Positions 46,648-57,929 of a stretch of DNA of 64,000 bases are shown piece after piece. How positions within the stretch are numbered: the stretch's first letter is position 1; each line of letters opens with the position of its first letter. Position numbers and translations under genes: made by a program. The notes below the pieces were generated by a model. The model was not told the DNA's origin, made no database searches, and was given only the letters and a program-made list of their open reading frames with translations. The stretch covers positions 149,261,559 through 149,325,558 of the forward strand of contig CP136066.1 in assembly GCA_032622095.1 (NCBI GenBank), in the 5' to 3' direction. Source of the DNA: Siphonodentalium dalli. Lineage: Eukaryota; Mollusca; Scaphopoda; Gadilida; Siphonodentaliidae.

Positions 46648-46861
46648 TCTAATATATATATTGGGACTTCTGTCTCTGTTTGTTTGTCTGTTAGTTATGG
46701 CCGGGACAACTGCAGGACGGATTTCGACGAAATTTGATACCTACTGGTAATTTTGTCCGGGGAGTTTTTTGGACAGGTCAAATCGTGACTCCGACCTGAC
46801 CTTGACCTTCAAAATGGTCAATTCAAGGTCAAAGCCCGGACGAAGTCGGGTCACCTGCTAG
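46648..46861 (+). mobile_element. Complete short Helitron, 214 bp
   Basis: 5' A/TCTAATATATATATTGGG; 3' hairpin CCCGGACGAAGTCGGG, then TCACCTGCTAG/T. The body has one GACCTTCAAAATGGTCAATT unit like those at 15 kb. It is flanked by A and T as expected of Helitron insertion. Confidence 0.88.
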
Positions 46862-46967
46862 TAGATATATAACTTAACAAAAGTATGTAGAAACATGATA
46901 AAGCTATGCTTCTAAGAAATCCCCAAAAAATCATTTTTAGAGAACACCTTTTGCTATAACCGCATTT

Positions 46968-47900
46968 TTAAACACTTACCAGAGTGAATAGATACAGGGG
47001 CAATAATATAATAGATGCATTATTGTGTCCTTGCATTTCTTACAGAAAGAGCACACGTCACGTCGTGTCTTTAATGTTAATTTATTTCATGAATTCGTTA
47101 GTACCCAGAAGTTTCGTGTAGATTAGGTATTGAAGCCGTTCATGTTTGGTTTCAATGCAGCAGTGGAAAGGTTAACTCAAAAATGTAACCCGTTCCTTCG
47201 GGTTCAAGTTGTCATTTAGTTCAAGTTCCCATTTCTTCACGAAAGGTTTAGTAGCTTGTCATTGTTCACATAGTTGTATCTATATGTATATCTTTAGTGG
47301 ACGGTTGTTGAAGAATATGCAATTGGGAAGGTATAATTGGATTCTGGAGTTTATTTGAAAGGAATTCAGAAACAGAATTATTAATCAATAGTTTTAGGCT
47401 TGACTAAAATTGATGGTATGTCAAAAAATCAATTCTGATATTATAACTTAATTCCAATGTCTCTTCTTGTGATAAAATTTGAACATCACTATTCAGTAAA
47501 CCATTAACAAAGAAAATTCCTTTCTTTTCCAATGTTCCATGCATCAACGACTTTCTTTTAAATTTATTATTAGGACTATCTATCAGAATATTACTCTGCA
47601 TGTGTTTCTGTGTCTCAGGAGTCATACAATAATATACATGATCTTTTAATAGCAATTACACAATATAGTGTATGTTTCGCTGAGAATCAGTTTTCTGATG
47701 ATTTCTCCATGCATATCTGATCAAATGTTAACACTTTTCGTTCCAAAAGAAAAAACAATTCTTGTTGTCTATGCAGCCTTCACAGAATTCATAAAATTCT
47801 CTTTGTCAACCATTTTGCATCCTTCAAATGCATTTTTTAAAAGTTGTTTCCAGCAAATTCTATTCGTCTTATTCTCCCATATTACCCTGTATATTTTCGT
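46968..47900 (-). mobile_element. Dead Tx1/L1-like LINE carboxyl end
   Basis: Reading down from about 47900, a weak YEFCEGCIDN-like stretch is followed by the open part 47655-47404 with ILIDSPNNKFKRKSLMHG, EKKGIFFVNGLLNSDVQIL and YNIRIDFLTYHQF. This is the W-x-x-x-GI-x-(F/Y)-(I/V)-x-DLL...FLTY block found past the RT of Tx1/L1-clade LINEs. Further on, other frames give NPIIPSQLHIL, an LGTNEFMK-like block, and at about 47060-46985 CSFCKKCKDTIMHLL then CPCIYSLW, the usual C-x2-C...HLF..C finger. Stops and frameshifts throughout show it is inactive. Confidence 0.75.
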
Positions 47901-48180
47901 TCTTAATTCCTAGAGATAGTTTACACTGTGGTTGGCAAAAATTTGAAAAAGAAATGTTAGTTTGGACAAAATAAGTGATTTCACAACCATTTTTCATACA
48001 GGTGGTGTTGCAGTCCTCGAGGGCCACGAACTGACATTATCATCATTTCCGGTGAATATAGCATCTTCAGATAAATTGAATGTACCTGTAATCTCTAGAA
48101 GTGTACATTATGTCCGATTCAACTTTATTTCCATTTATAAAATAAAATTTCGGTGCAGTCGCGCGTATTACCTAATCCAT
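47901..48180. other. No gene recognised
   Basis: Short frames only. Confidence 0.35.
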
Positions 48181-48300
48181 TCAGGGGGGGGGGGGTCGGA
48201 AACAAATTACAGGATACAAGGACCGGTGGGTGGGTGTCCCCGAGCCCGGAATGCAGATTTTTTCTGATGTCATGCAATTTTTTTCCAAAATCATTTCTAA
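48181..48300 (-). repeat. Dispersed repeat shared with 50930-50975
   Basis: Its reverse complement contains GGTCCTTGTATCCTGTAATT then TGTTTCCGACCCCCC, matching ACCTTGTATCCGTAATTTTT then TTCCTGACCCCCC at 50932-50965. Confidence 0.6.
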
Positions 48301-49340
48301 GACAAATTACAGCTTCAAAATTAATTGAAACAATCAGATTCATATAGTAGTGCATGCTATAGCCTTATACAAGTGAGGGGGCTCTATATTTTAATTTTTT
48401 GTCCACAAATTCTCCCTTTAACAGTTGAAAACATGGGGTGGGTCCGGGTTTGGTCGAGGAAACAAATTGCAATGAAAAAAAAAACCATTCTCATCTTTTC
48501 TCATAGTTTATCATGGTTTTTTAACTTATTATACACAGATGATACCTGCGTGTTTTGAGTGAATACCGGAAGTATCTCATGAGTGGTCACAGTGAGATAT
48601 AACCTATAATACTCTATACAACTGCATACAACATAAATAATGTAACATCAATACAACACAATACATAAATGGTAACTAACATAGAAATTCATATTGCTCA
48701 AAAGTTCTTGGTTCCCTCATTCCTTGAAATCCCACTGGAAACCCAAGTACTTTTAAATAAATACCGGTAATGTATGACACGTTAGATTGATTTGCTGTCA
48801 AAAAGCCGAAAAACAGTTGGCCTCATTTGTTTATATTAATGATATCGGTCAATATATTGCATAAACAATAAATACAGTGACCACGTGGTCGAAGTACATG
48901 GTCGATGTCGATACATGACTACAGTGACTTAAGTCACATAATAACGTGTTGTTCACTGATTGGAGCATTAAAAGGCTCCAGATTCAATCTCAGAGCATCT
49001 AATTTAAAAAAAATTCGAGGGGAGGCCCCCTGACCCCTCCCTTCGGCATCTCCTGCTGTGATACTACTCGCCTCCACATTCTGTAGGAGAGCTACTCGCC
49101 ACTCGCCTAGAATGATTTTCAAGGGAACTCCTCATTGCTCACCGGTGATTTCACCACACGGAGAGGACTGGGACTGTTTTTTATTTATATAGGAGATATA
49201 GCACAGTAGCAGTGTTATATTTATTGCCTCCGAAACATGCCGAGCCGAGCTGGCCCTTAGAACAGGCTTGGGACTATACAACACACCAGGTGCCTATTTT
49301 TAGAAGCAAATTTAATTCTTGAGACAGTGCAATTTATTTT
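48301..49340. other. No gene recognised
   Basis: AT-rich and gene-poor. The 62-77 codon frames are featureless. Confidence 0.4.
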
Positions 49341-49344
49341 AGAC

Positions 49345-49405
49345 TGGGTGTTATTTGAACCCCGGCCCATGACGGCGAGCACGCCTTGCGACTCAAAGTC
49401 TCCTA
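49345..49405 (-). mobile_element. tRNA-like SINE fragment, copy 1
   Basis: On the minus strand it reads GACTTTGAGTCGCAAGGCGT, then GCTCGCCGTCATGGGCCGGG, then GTTCAAAT. It matches the tRNA-like head at 50360-50445 in inverted orientation, including the B-box region. Confidence 0.65.
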
Positions 49406-50350
49406 TATATATACTATAGAGACCTTAAAATGTGCATATACGTGTAGTGTCCTAAGTGCGACGTCAGAATACAGCGGCCATTTGAGCTTCCTTATTTGAG
49501 GTTGCTTCGGTGGTCGTGTGCAGAGTACGAAGCCGCCATCGCCATATTGGCCACAAGCCGCCGCCAGCCATATTATCTCCAACGCTAGCCACATGAAAAC
49601 ATCTCCGCCGCCGGAATTGTAAAATGGCTGAGCCATGGCATGGACTTATATTTTAAGGACAACTGTACTGCGAATCACAAATAACTAAACCGCATTGGCT
49701 AATATTGGCATTCTCGTATGGACACGGCATGGTTGTTACACTTTCAGAACACCCGGGGCCTCTCATTGTGGAATAGACTATTCCAATGCATGATTCCATA
49801 TAACAGAGTGGGGGCATCCATTCAGCATTGAAAGGGTTTAAAGTTTAAATCGTTTATTTCGACACGACTCAGTCTCAGACATCGCTGACATTTGTCAATA
49901 TATGCACATAAACCGTCTACAGAAGAGAATAGAAAATAGTTTGAAATATTATATATCAATACTAATGGATTCAGCATCAAATGATAAATACATATATCGC
50001 AAGATGCCAGTGATGATATAGCCGTCTGCAGTCGACAGAAGTTCCAATGTAACTTATACCGATTATATAGATGGGAAACTACATATAATTAGCAATCCCT
50101 GCCAGTTCTTTACTGACTCCTTCGTGTATTTCGCCATAATGGAAAAGCCCAACACCAAAAGACTTCTATGGGTTCAAAACAAGCGGGTGTCTATAACCGG
50201 GGATTAGGACAATTTCTGAAACGAAATACGCTGAATGATAACGTCTCAGACGGCTGAGCCGCCATATTTCGTCAGCCACGAACGTCGCGCCTGAGCCGGC
50301 TTAGCTAGATAACCAGCCACGAAAATTGGTTGAGCCAGCCGTGAAAACTA
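49406..50350. other. No gene recognised
   Basis: CCGCCATC / GGCGGC-type words near 49520-49620. Nothing assignable. Confidence 0.4.
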
Positions 50351-50359
50351 GTTGTCGTG

Positions 50360-50470
50360 GCTTCGGATCTAGCCGTGTGGTATTGACGTCGGACTTTGAG
50401 TCGCAAGGCGCGCTCGCCATCATGGGCCAGGGTTCGATTCCCACCCAATCAAGTAGATGTGCAATCCAAA
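50360..50470 (+). mobile_element. tRNA-derived SINE head, copy 2
   Basis: The A-box-like TCTAGCCGTGTGGTATTG (50368) and B box GGTTCGATTCC (50431-50441) have normal tRNA-like spacing. The stem-loop region GGACTTTGAGTC recalls a glutamine-type anticodon arm, but the cloverleaf is not intact, so this is a tRNA-derived repeat and not a tRNA gene. The 222-codon frame running through it is judged spurious. Confidence 0.68.
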
Positions 50471-50806
50471 ACAAAATTGCACTTCTCAAAAATCAAATTT
50501 GTGTTTATTTACTCAAATTGATGGTGTTTTTACCTTACACATGCACATATTTTAACCTATTGCTAAAATGGGACACAACTATCCTGTTAAAATGGGTATT
50601 TACCTTTATAACTATAAATATTTTGGTTTTAAAGGTTTTGTCAATAGTTTTGAAGGCATATTTTTCAGACATGTGCTTTGTTTGTTTATTTTTTGTGGGT
50701 GTACTTGATCAGCGTTCTCTCAGTTCCGGTACAGACACAATGAGAGACCCTTACCGGCCAACAACACATTATTTAGTAGAATTTACAAGATTTTCATCAA
50801 TTTTGG

Positions 50807-50980
50807 GGGTGGGTGTCCCAGACCTGGGTGGAAAAAACTTACGCTCCCGGGTGGGTGTCCCAGACCTGGGTGGAAAAAACTTACGCTCCCGGGGTGGTGG
50901 GTCATCAAAACTGAAAAACACAAAATTTCCACCTTGTATCCGTAATTTTTTTCCTGACCCCCCCCTGATCCATACAGCAA
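50807..50980 (+). repeat. 42-bp direct duplication and repeat tail
   Basis: GGGTGTCCCAGACCTGGGTG then GAAAAAACTTACGCTCCCGG occurs at 50811 and again at 50853, essentially identical. The tail at 50930-50965 matches 48181-48300 inverted. Confidence 0.85.
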
Positions 50981-52201
50981 ATCTCTTCGTATAGTTAATA
51001 TAAAGATATAAAATAAATATATTCAAGTTTCTCAAGAGGTATGTCAAGCGACTGGGTGTCGCCAGTAAGAAAGGGGTTTGTTTCCTAAGCATATCGACTA
51101 ATTTTAAAATCACAATCATCAATCGTGATAACTTTTTTATACTTCATTGTGGTGACACTCAACATTTCTGCAGAGCAAACGATATTCGCTGTGAATACAT
51201 CACTTTGCCAACAGCCGCCCTATATAGTCACGGATGGTGACCAATTTCCATTAATATTAAGGTTATAACTGATTGCTCGATATAGAGTTTGCATATAGCC
51301 GTTGATGAAAATGTCGCCCACATTAAATATCTTCATGGCATTGGACATGAAACACTATGATACCGAGTCAAAATCTTTTCAAAATCAAGCAGTAATAAAA
51401 GACCAGGTATATTTCGTTTCTTAGTACTGTTCATAAAATCTTCTACCAAACCGCTATTTTCGGCCATAACTTGTCCAGAGATGAAGCCTTTTTGGTCATC
51501 AAATCAGGTATGTTGTCCTTTTGGTCACTATGGAGCTCAATCGCATCCATGCCGTATTTGCACATCTGGGTATAGTGGTCCTGCTAATGTGCTACGATGC
51601 TGGTGGGTCATGCTGAATTTCTATGATGATGGTAGGTCAGACTGATGCTGTTAAGAAAAAAGTACCGTTATTTGTTCTAAAGTTGTAATTTAATGCGGGC
51701 CAGTGTCTGCATGAAACATTCAAGAACATATGTTTTATAATATTTTAATAATAGCTGTACTGGAGTTTGCTAAACGACAGACATATATATTAAACATGGT
51801 CGGTTTGCAATTTATGACACAGCAATTATTAAAATAGTTTACAAAATACATGTGTTTGACTGTTTTATACGCATAGCAGATTGTCCTCGATTTGTTCTGA
51901 TTAGCCAAAGACCGCAAAATTGACAATTTTATAAAACTAATCGGTATGTTTTCTTAACAGCATCAATTTGTCAATACCAGCATTATTGCAATTCAGCAGG
52001 ACCCACCAACATCATAGCGAATTAGCAAGTCCAATAAACCATAGGTGATTTAACTGAAAACTGTTGTCAAATTACTGGGAACCGACGCATTCCAAAAGCT
52101 ACCAAAGACTCAATTGGACCAGTTTGCTATTATAATATTAGTGTGCGTTTGGTGAGGCGTAAGCCCAAGATGGCGAATCCGACCGAAATTTGTCTCTCTT
52201 T
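50981..52201. other. Sequence downstream of PAN-CTLD copy 2
   Basis: This would hold the 3' untranslated region of the minus-strand gene. AATAAA-like signals are common in the AT-rich sequence, so I do not assign one. No other gene is recognised. Confidence 0.4.
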
Positions 52202-52431
52202 TTACAATTCACAAATGTATCTGTGTTTTTGTATTGATATTGTGGTGTCACAGAAATAGTCATTCATCAAAATCGGAGTGCCGCCTGGTCTGTGCATGAT
52301 GGTCACGCAATGCTGACTACCTTCTAGAGCAATATTGGCCGCTGTCCACAGTTGCTCGCCATTTCTGTTTCTCCAATCAAGCCAGCTGGATTCATCTGTT
52401 CCGTCGATATAGTGCTGCATGCGTTTGGTTC
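52202..52431 (-). CDS. Last exon of PAN-CTLD gene, copy 2 (CTLD carboxyl half)
   Basis: Reading 52431 to the TAA at 52202-52204. The acceptor TATTATAG precedes it, and entry is in phase 1, matching the phase-1 exit of the exon at 57181, so the join makes a glycine codon. The translation includes HYIDGTDESSWLDW, EQLWTAANIALEGSQHCV, MNDYFCD and the terminal HRYICEL. The HCV, FCD and YICE cysteines are the conserved trio of the second half of a CTLD and pair with the LCE cysteine in the previous exon. The calcium-site motifs EPN/QPD are not visible and the WND position reads MND, so calcium-dependent sugar binding is doubtful. The nearest usable upstream exon is at 57181-57345, giving an intron of about 4.7 kb. 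Confidence 0.75.
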
Positions 52432-53050
52432 CTATAATATGTTCGATTAAATTTTATTCTGATCATCATATAGTGATATTACAGTCTATATCAAAATGAG
52501 GTACATATATATATACATGCATGTTGCTTTCATAGATGGTAATAATATATTTATTTATATATATGTGATTAAGTTATGGTATTTATGTTATTAACACTGC
52601 TCATCCTCAAGAGGAATTTAAACAGGTCTAAGACCTTTCCGACGAAAATCGACAGGTTCCTGGTGTTTTTTTTCATTTAGGGAATTAACTAATTACAGTA
52701 ACTTATGTAAGTTTTGTCTTCGAAAATAATATTCTGCGAATATATATCAGTCTAAATTTGTGAAATTTTGGGCAATTGAAGTATAATGTAAGTTTTGTAA
52801 ATTTGATTTTCCAGCTGATATCTTGTTTGAAGTATGTTTTCAATTCTAAACATGAACATTTCACTGCTTTGTGTCAATTTGATTGGACTGAACTGGTCAG
52901 TTGGAAAAATCCAATCAGGGGCGGTGTCATGCATAAATTCCAACAGTTGAAAAGCTCGATAAACCTGTTGGAAATTTTTAATACAAGGGGTGCAAATTTA
53001 ATTCCTCAGCGATGAAATATCCACCTGGTTCAAGTGGGGTCCACTTACAT
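52432..53050. other. Intron of PAN-CTLD copy 2, distal part
   Basis: ATATATAT-type simple sequence near 52505-52565. No coding sequence is seen. Confidence 0.45.
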
Positions 53051-53058
53051 GTATATAC

Positions 53059-53130
53059 TTCATCATCGTCGTTGTCGTCGTCGTCGTCGTCGTCGTCATC
53101 GTCATCATCATCACCAACATCATCGCAAAT
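53059..53130 (+). repeat. Trinucleotide microsatellite (GTC/ATC)n
   Basis: An uninterrupted GTCGTCGTC core inside CATCATCG flanks, about 70 bp. Confidence 0.92.
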
Positions 53131-53312
53131 AATTTTTACCCATTGTGTAGTTCAGATGTTTCAAGTATCATCATCATCAATATAAGGGAATAAGGCACAA
53201 TGAACTTTTACCCACTGTGTAGTTCAGATGTTTCAAGTATCATCATCAACATAATGGAATAAGGCACAAAGAATTTTTACCCATTGTGTAGTTCAGATGT
53301 TTCAAGTTTATA
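53130..53312 (+). repeat. ~70-bp tandem repeat, three units
   Basis: TTTTTACCCATTGTGTAG then TTCAGATGTTTCAAGT recurs with starts at 53141, 53214 and 53282 (CA(T/C)TGTGTAG box), spacing 73 and 68 bp. The spacing difference comes from the number of ATC triplets. Confidence 0.9.
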
Positions 53313-55620
53313 TGTATGTGTATTGTGTTATATTGTAATACGACCTTGCCTGAACATGCTGCAAGGCTTGTCCGAATTGGCCAGTCGTCTGTTTCCCCAT
53401 GGATATATCGGATGTCGGTTTTATTGTAAAGTTCTAGAATGTTCCAAAACAAATAATGGTACAATCGATGCCATGCTATCACTGTGTCAATCTTCGAGAA
53501 ACGCCAAAAATTTATAACCACAGGCGAAATGGTTACAATCCTGCTAATCCTGCTACGATGATAAAAGAGACCAGGAATGGCTACCAACCAATGCTAGTTA
53601 TGTTTAGATATATAATAAAAATGAGCTCCATATAACTGAACAATTTAGAGAAGAGACCAACGTAGGTGCTCATTGTTTGATAGTGACGTCATTTTTCACA
53701 TAAGAGATGAGAAAAATTACTACTAGTTTGTTTTAGCATAACACACACGTGTTCAATGGCAAGGGCAAAGGCGTGACGTCATATGCCAAATGTTTCCGGG
53801 ACTTCATGTGTACTAGTCCAGAAACGTTAGGGAAAACTAAGGAAAACAATCCGAGGTGAGCATTTTATGCTATAGCAATTTCCCCGAGGGTACATATTTC
53901 AATGAGATACAAATACATGGATATTGGACTTGGGATGTTAACATAGTCATTGTTTATCAAAGCCAACTATATTTGATCTATTACTGTTGATATTTATATC
54001 CTATAATAATTTTGTGGACAAAAATGAACGAACAGTAATATGTGCAATTTCTCCAGAAAAGAGCCGAAATTGTGACAAATTCTCCAAATTTCCATACAAA
54101 ATTAATTTGTGAAGAAATTTTTACCATTCAGTCTTTATTATTGTGTATGACCATATTAGGCATTCAGGGTGTTGCAAATACATTTTGAACTTGATCAAGC
54201 TGTCGTTGATTGAAAATATCGGCCCTCTAATCGACTAAATTGTAAGATATGTCAGTAAGATGTGTCAAACATCTTTTCAGCATTTCCATCGTCATACCAG
54301 GCCGACATTAAAATTGTTGAATTAGCAAAAAACGGGAAGTGCAGTTAACTGCATATGCTGACGATGGTCTAAAGTGGTTATTGTATTCGTAGGCTCTACA
54401 CATTTTGCTGTTGAGCAATGCCAATTCTAAATTTAACTGCCAGTTGACAGTTGTTTCACTTCACACACAATTATGAGCAAACAACTGTTGATGCCTGCTT
54501 TATGTCTAGGAACGACGGGGCAATTGCTAACTGACTAGTATCGTGATATATTTGATCAGTTTAGAACTCAACAGTCTACACACTACAATCTACTTAGACT
54601 GCAACTTGAATTTAAGACATGCTGGTAAACACAACAGACAACGAGTTCGGTAAAACACTCATGTTATGACATTGATGAAAAGCTGAGCCCCTGTACACAG
54701 TGGTCATGCATTTAGTCTCTTTGTCACTTTTGCAGTGTAGTTTACGACATTTAAATGTGACTTGGTTACAAGCAGCCCATACTGTCATTCCAAAAAAAAT
54801 CCTAGTCCGTTGAGAGGTAGCCAGTAAATGAATGCTGCCATGTGTCGACCTGCACTAGCTGGTGGCAGACGCACGAGTCTGAAAACAAAACTCCACATAT
54901 ATGATTTAGGGACGCCGTATGAGATTGGTTTCGCTTGTTGGGAATGATGTATTTTCAGCCGCGTTGCCATAATACGATGTTCATGGGTGATCCTTGACAC
55001 CACAAGGAGCCGGATACGGGCCAATATTCGAATGCCAAAAGAACCCCATTTTGCCCAGTTTCTGATCTGATATTTAACAATTTACAAGGTGACTGATTTC
55101 AGTATAAGGAGCCTAGAATTTACTTCAAATATTGATAATTTGGAGTGATTATTTGATTTGTTATTACAGTAGATAACTCTCACAAATTGATTTTCCAACA
55201 TTTTGTACATTCTTTGAGTAGTTTTTGGCTCATTTATATCATTTTTCTTTTGTATTCTCAGGAGTGATTGATTCTACATGAAGCAATTATTCAGAGGAGA
55301 AAATATAATTTTGACTGAAAATTCACAATCTATCCTTTGTACATGTAGATAATTATAAGCAGCAATATTCTAGAATTTAATACTATAAATGTTGCCAAGT
55401 CACAGTGTCAATCCACCCGTTCCGGACGGTGTACAGAGTCCCAAAATCGCAAAAAGTGGATTCTCGTTCCGTATGTATGTGCTGCTAGTTCTCATGTCCG
55501 CTCTGTAAGTGAAATTCCATCTACTTGTATACTGAGAAGCATAGTGCCAGAACACTAGAACTGTGGGTTAACCATTAACACTTTAACGGCGGGAGCTGCG
55601 CTGGTGCAGCAGTAACGACT
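53313..55620. other. Intron sequence, no gene recognised
   Basis: Frames of 77-113 codons at 53246-53587 and 54785-55024 lack family features and overlap on opposite strands. Confidence 0.45.
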
Positions 55621-55624
55621 ATGT

Positions 55625-55830
55625 GTCAGCGCGTTCTCTTATATATGCGAGTCTTCCATAGGGAGACTCGCATGTATTGGAGAATGCATGCACTGGCTTA
55701 TAATGTTAATGTAACAAGTGGTAGCCCAATGCATTCTCTTGTATATGAGAGACTCGCATTTATAAGAGAATGCCTTTGGCACAGCGTTTTCGCAAAATTT
55801 CAGGAAGTTCCAGTCATAGAAGGGTTAAAA
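55625..55830 (+). repeat. Hairpin-bearing dispersed repeat, copy 2
   Basis: Two long hairpins: 55631-55686, where GCGTTCTCTTATATATGCGA pairs with TCGCATGTATTGGAGAATGC, and 55731-55773, where GCATTCTCTTGTATATG pairs with CATTTATAAGAGAATGC. Then GCGTTTTCGCAAAATTTC and a CCAGTCATAGAAGGGTTAA end follow. The family also occurs inverted at 13262-13440. The 101-codon frame here is spurious. Confidence 0.78.
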
Positions 55831-56329
55831 GCGACAAAGAAATTGAGACTGACGAGATACGAAATGTATGTTCCTGATGTTGTAACAATAATCTATCTGC
55901 ACTGCATTTTCATCGACATAGTTTGATTATTTCCACCCATCCCAATATCTCCAGAGGAATGCCATTATGTCTGCTGCTGCTGTGGAATGTTCGATTGTAA
56001 CGATCGAGCATAGTGTCTTAGCCATTAAGATCCACAGGGTCTGTATCGTCTAAATAACTTACACTTCCTTGTGGAAATTTGAACTTGCTCGCTAATTTGT
56101 TTTGCCAATTTTGAAAATAAATTTTGCCAAATGGGAATCATTTTGCCTTTGACAAGTGACAGCTCAAATCCTCAGTTTGGTACATGGGTCGAAATTTATT
56201 TGACTTCTGGTGGGTATGTGTTTTATCGCAATAAAATGAAGCTTGAAATTGGGGCGTCTGCTTAGACAAAACAGGAGTCTTTTTTATTAGTCATAATGGC
56301 GTCAATTTTGGGTGTGCCACATAGTACTC

Positions 56330-56385
56330 ATGTAAATAAGATAATGCCAATCAACCAGTCAAACATTCGTGGTAGATAATGAATT
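56330..56385 (-). pseudogene. Decayed third copy of the CTLD amino-half exon
   Basis: The minus strand reads CGAATGTTTGACTGGTTGAT, like the GAGATGTTTGATTGGTTGAT of the exon at 7082. Adjoining text from 56245 resembles 6920-7040. Only the 3' part of the exon is recognisable and no donor is retained, so it is a remnant. Confidence 0.45.
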
Positions 56386-56456
56386 CAGCCTGACACTGCA
56401 TGTTCGCTCACCTGTATGTTCACTTTGAAGCTAATCAACCATCTGATAAGAGTTAA

Positions 56457-56974
56457 AGGCACGGGCGGCGTTCGTCGCAGAAATGCTCATATTTGTTCAA
56501 ATCGCCATCAACAGAAGGAATATAAAAATATATATATTTTTGTTCATATGTCAAACATAATAAGCGCGTAAATAGTATAATGTCGCAATACATACGATGG
56601 TGAATGTAAATAAGAGCCTGCTCGTGTTACAGAAGTTTTGCTTCTGTTTACATAACACATCGTAATTATATTGGCTAATTACACACAAATGGTATACACG
56701 CTCTTTATTATTTCCATATCAGGAAAACAGTGACAAATAACGCTCTTTATGTTTACCATATCCGGATCTAAACAAAAGCCAGATTCTGTAACGTTTTTTG
56801 CTTGTGTTCACATAACAAAGGAAAAAAAATTGACAATAACATTCTGTTTATGCCATATTTCTGATTGGCATAAGAACACAGTCTGTCTATATCTTACTAT
56901 TCCTTCTATTTATGGCGGTTTTGGTGGAGCTGACTATTTTAACAGCATACCCACCGCCAACGCCGCCCGTATCT
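56457..56974 (-). mobile_element. MITE family B, copy 2, TTAA target duplication
   Basis: It starts AGGCACGGGCGGCGTTCG after TTAA (56453-56456) and ends CGCCGCCCGTATCT before TTAA (56975-56978), giving terminal inverted repeats of about 14 bp. It matches copy 1 (44129-44615) in inverted orientation. It lies in the intron of PAN-CTLD copy 2. Confidence 0.85.
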
Positions 56975-57180
56975 TTAAGAGACTAAACTAAGAGATAACA
57001 ATCACGATAGGAAAACAGTTATAGCATATGAAAGTATTTGATATGATAGTTTATATATATAACAGCGAATTGTTTGAAATTGGGAACCAACTGGGTCCCT
57101 CACACGGCATCTAACACTCACCTGTGTATGCAGGTTGACAAATCAATCATTTGGGGATACTCCACACATATATTACCAAC

Positions 57181-57345
57181 CTGTGTACACCATGATGCTG
57201 ATCAGCCAATCAAGCATCTCTTGGTTCTTAACCTCCAACATGTGTCCTCGTTCACATTCACACAGAGTCTTGCTCTGGCGCCATGTCTGTGTATCATTTT
57301 CTCCAATTCTGTACCACACACCAAAGATGCTGTTGTAAGTGTAGT
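57181..57345 (-). CDS. Middle exon of PAN-CTLD gene, copy 2 (CTLD amino half)
   Basis: A 165-bp exon, 57345 to 57181, with acceptor ATATATTTACAG and donor CAG/GTTGGT (intron from 57180). It is symmetric phase 1-1 and exactly as long as its paralogue at 7082-7246. The translation contains DYTYNSIFGVWYRIG, TWRQSKTLCECERGH and NQEMLDWLI, differing from copy 1 at a handful of residues. Spliced to 52431 it completes a CTLD with all four core cysteines. No PAN/signal exon is visible upstream as far as 64000, so the first exon may lie outside the window, or this copy may use a different start. The flanking intron text is not alignable to copy 1 except near 56.25-56.4 kb. Confidence 0.75.
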
Positions 57346-57929
57346 CTGTAAATATATTCGACATAGTATTAAAAACACTGGAAACTGCAACAGTTTTGTT
57401 AAATGCCAAATTTTAACACGTAAAACTAAAATAAGGTGGGGTTTTCTGGATAAAACAGAATCAGATATCATAAGTAAACAAGACAGAGAACATCAAATCA
57501 TATTATGAACACGAAGTAAAATTCAAACCATGCAAAACAATATTTAAAAAAATAGTGAAAATTACTTCCTTTTCGCGATGACATAAACATAGTCGCTAGG
57601 AAATGCTACTGATTTCTATATCGAGCTAAGGATTATACAGTCTTGATTTTTATGGATAGAAATACTAAATTCTTCTGTGGTATCGTATGCATACTAATAA
57701 AAATGTGTTTGATATTTTTTTCTTGTTGGTGAATATTGAATTGTATGAAGGCAGGTTGAATAAATAGCTTGGTTAACTTGTTATTACAGTTACTAACCAA
57801 ATGTACCACTATATCAATTCTAAAATGTACCTTTTATTTTCGCCTACCTTACTCATGCAGTGCCTAAATTCGTGTTTCTTTATTTTCCGCGCGCGCAAAC
57901 AAAGAAGTAAATCGATGTATTAATCGATA
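57346..57929. other. Upstream intron or promoter side of PAN-CTLD copy 2
   Basis: AT-rich. No PAN-type exon is found. Confidence 0.4.

Noticed and set aside
50360-50445. Functional tRNA gene
   Set aside because: A and B boxes are present but the acceptor stem does not pair and an inverted copy sits 1 kb away, so it is a SINE head.
50326-50994. 222-codon plus-strand ORF
   Set aside because: It runs through a tRNA-derived SINE head, AT-rich filler and an exact 42-bp duplication; no domain and no uniform coding character.
57074-57508. 144-codon plus-strand ORF
   Set aside because: It is the antisense shadow of the CTLD exon at 57181-57345, which has splice sites and a recognisable domain on the minus strand.
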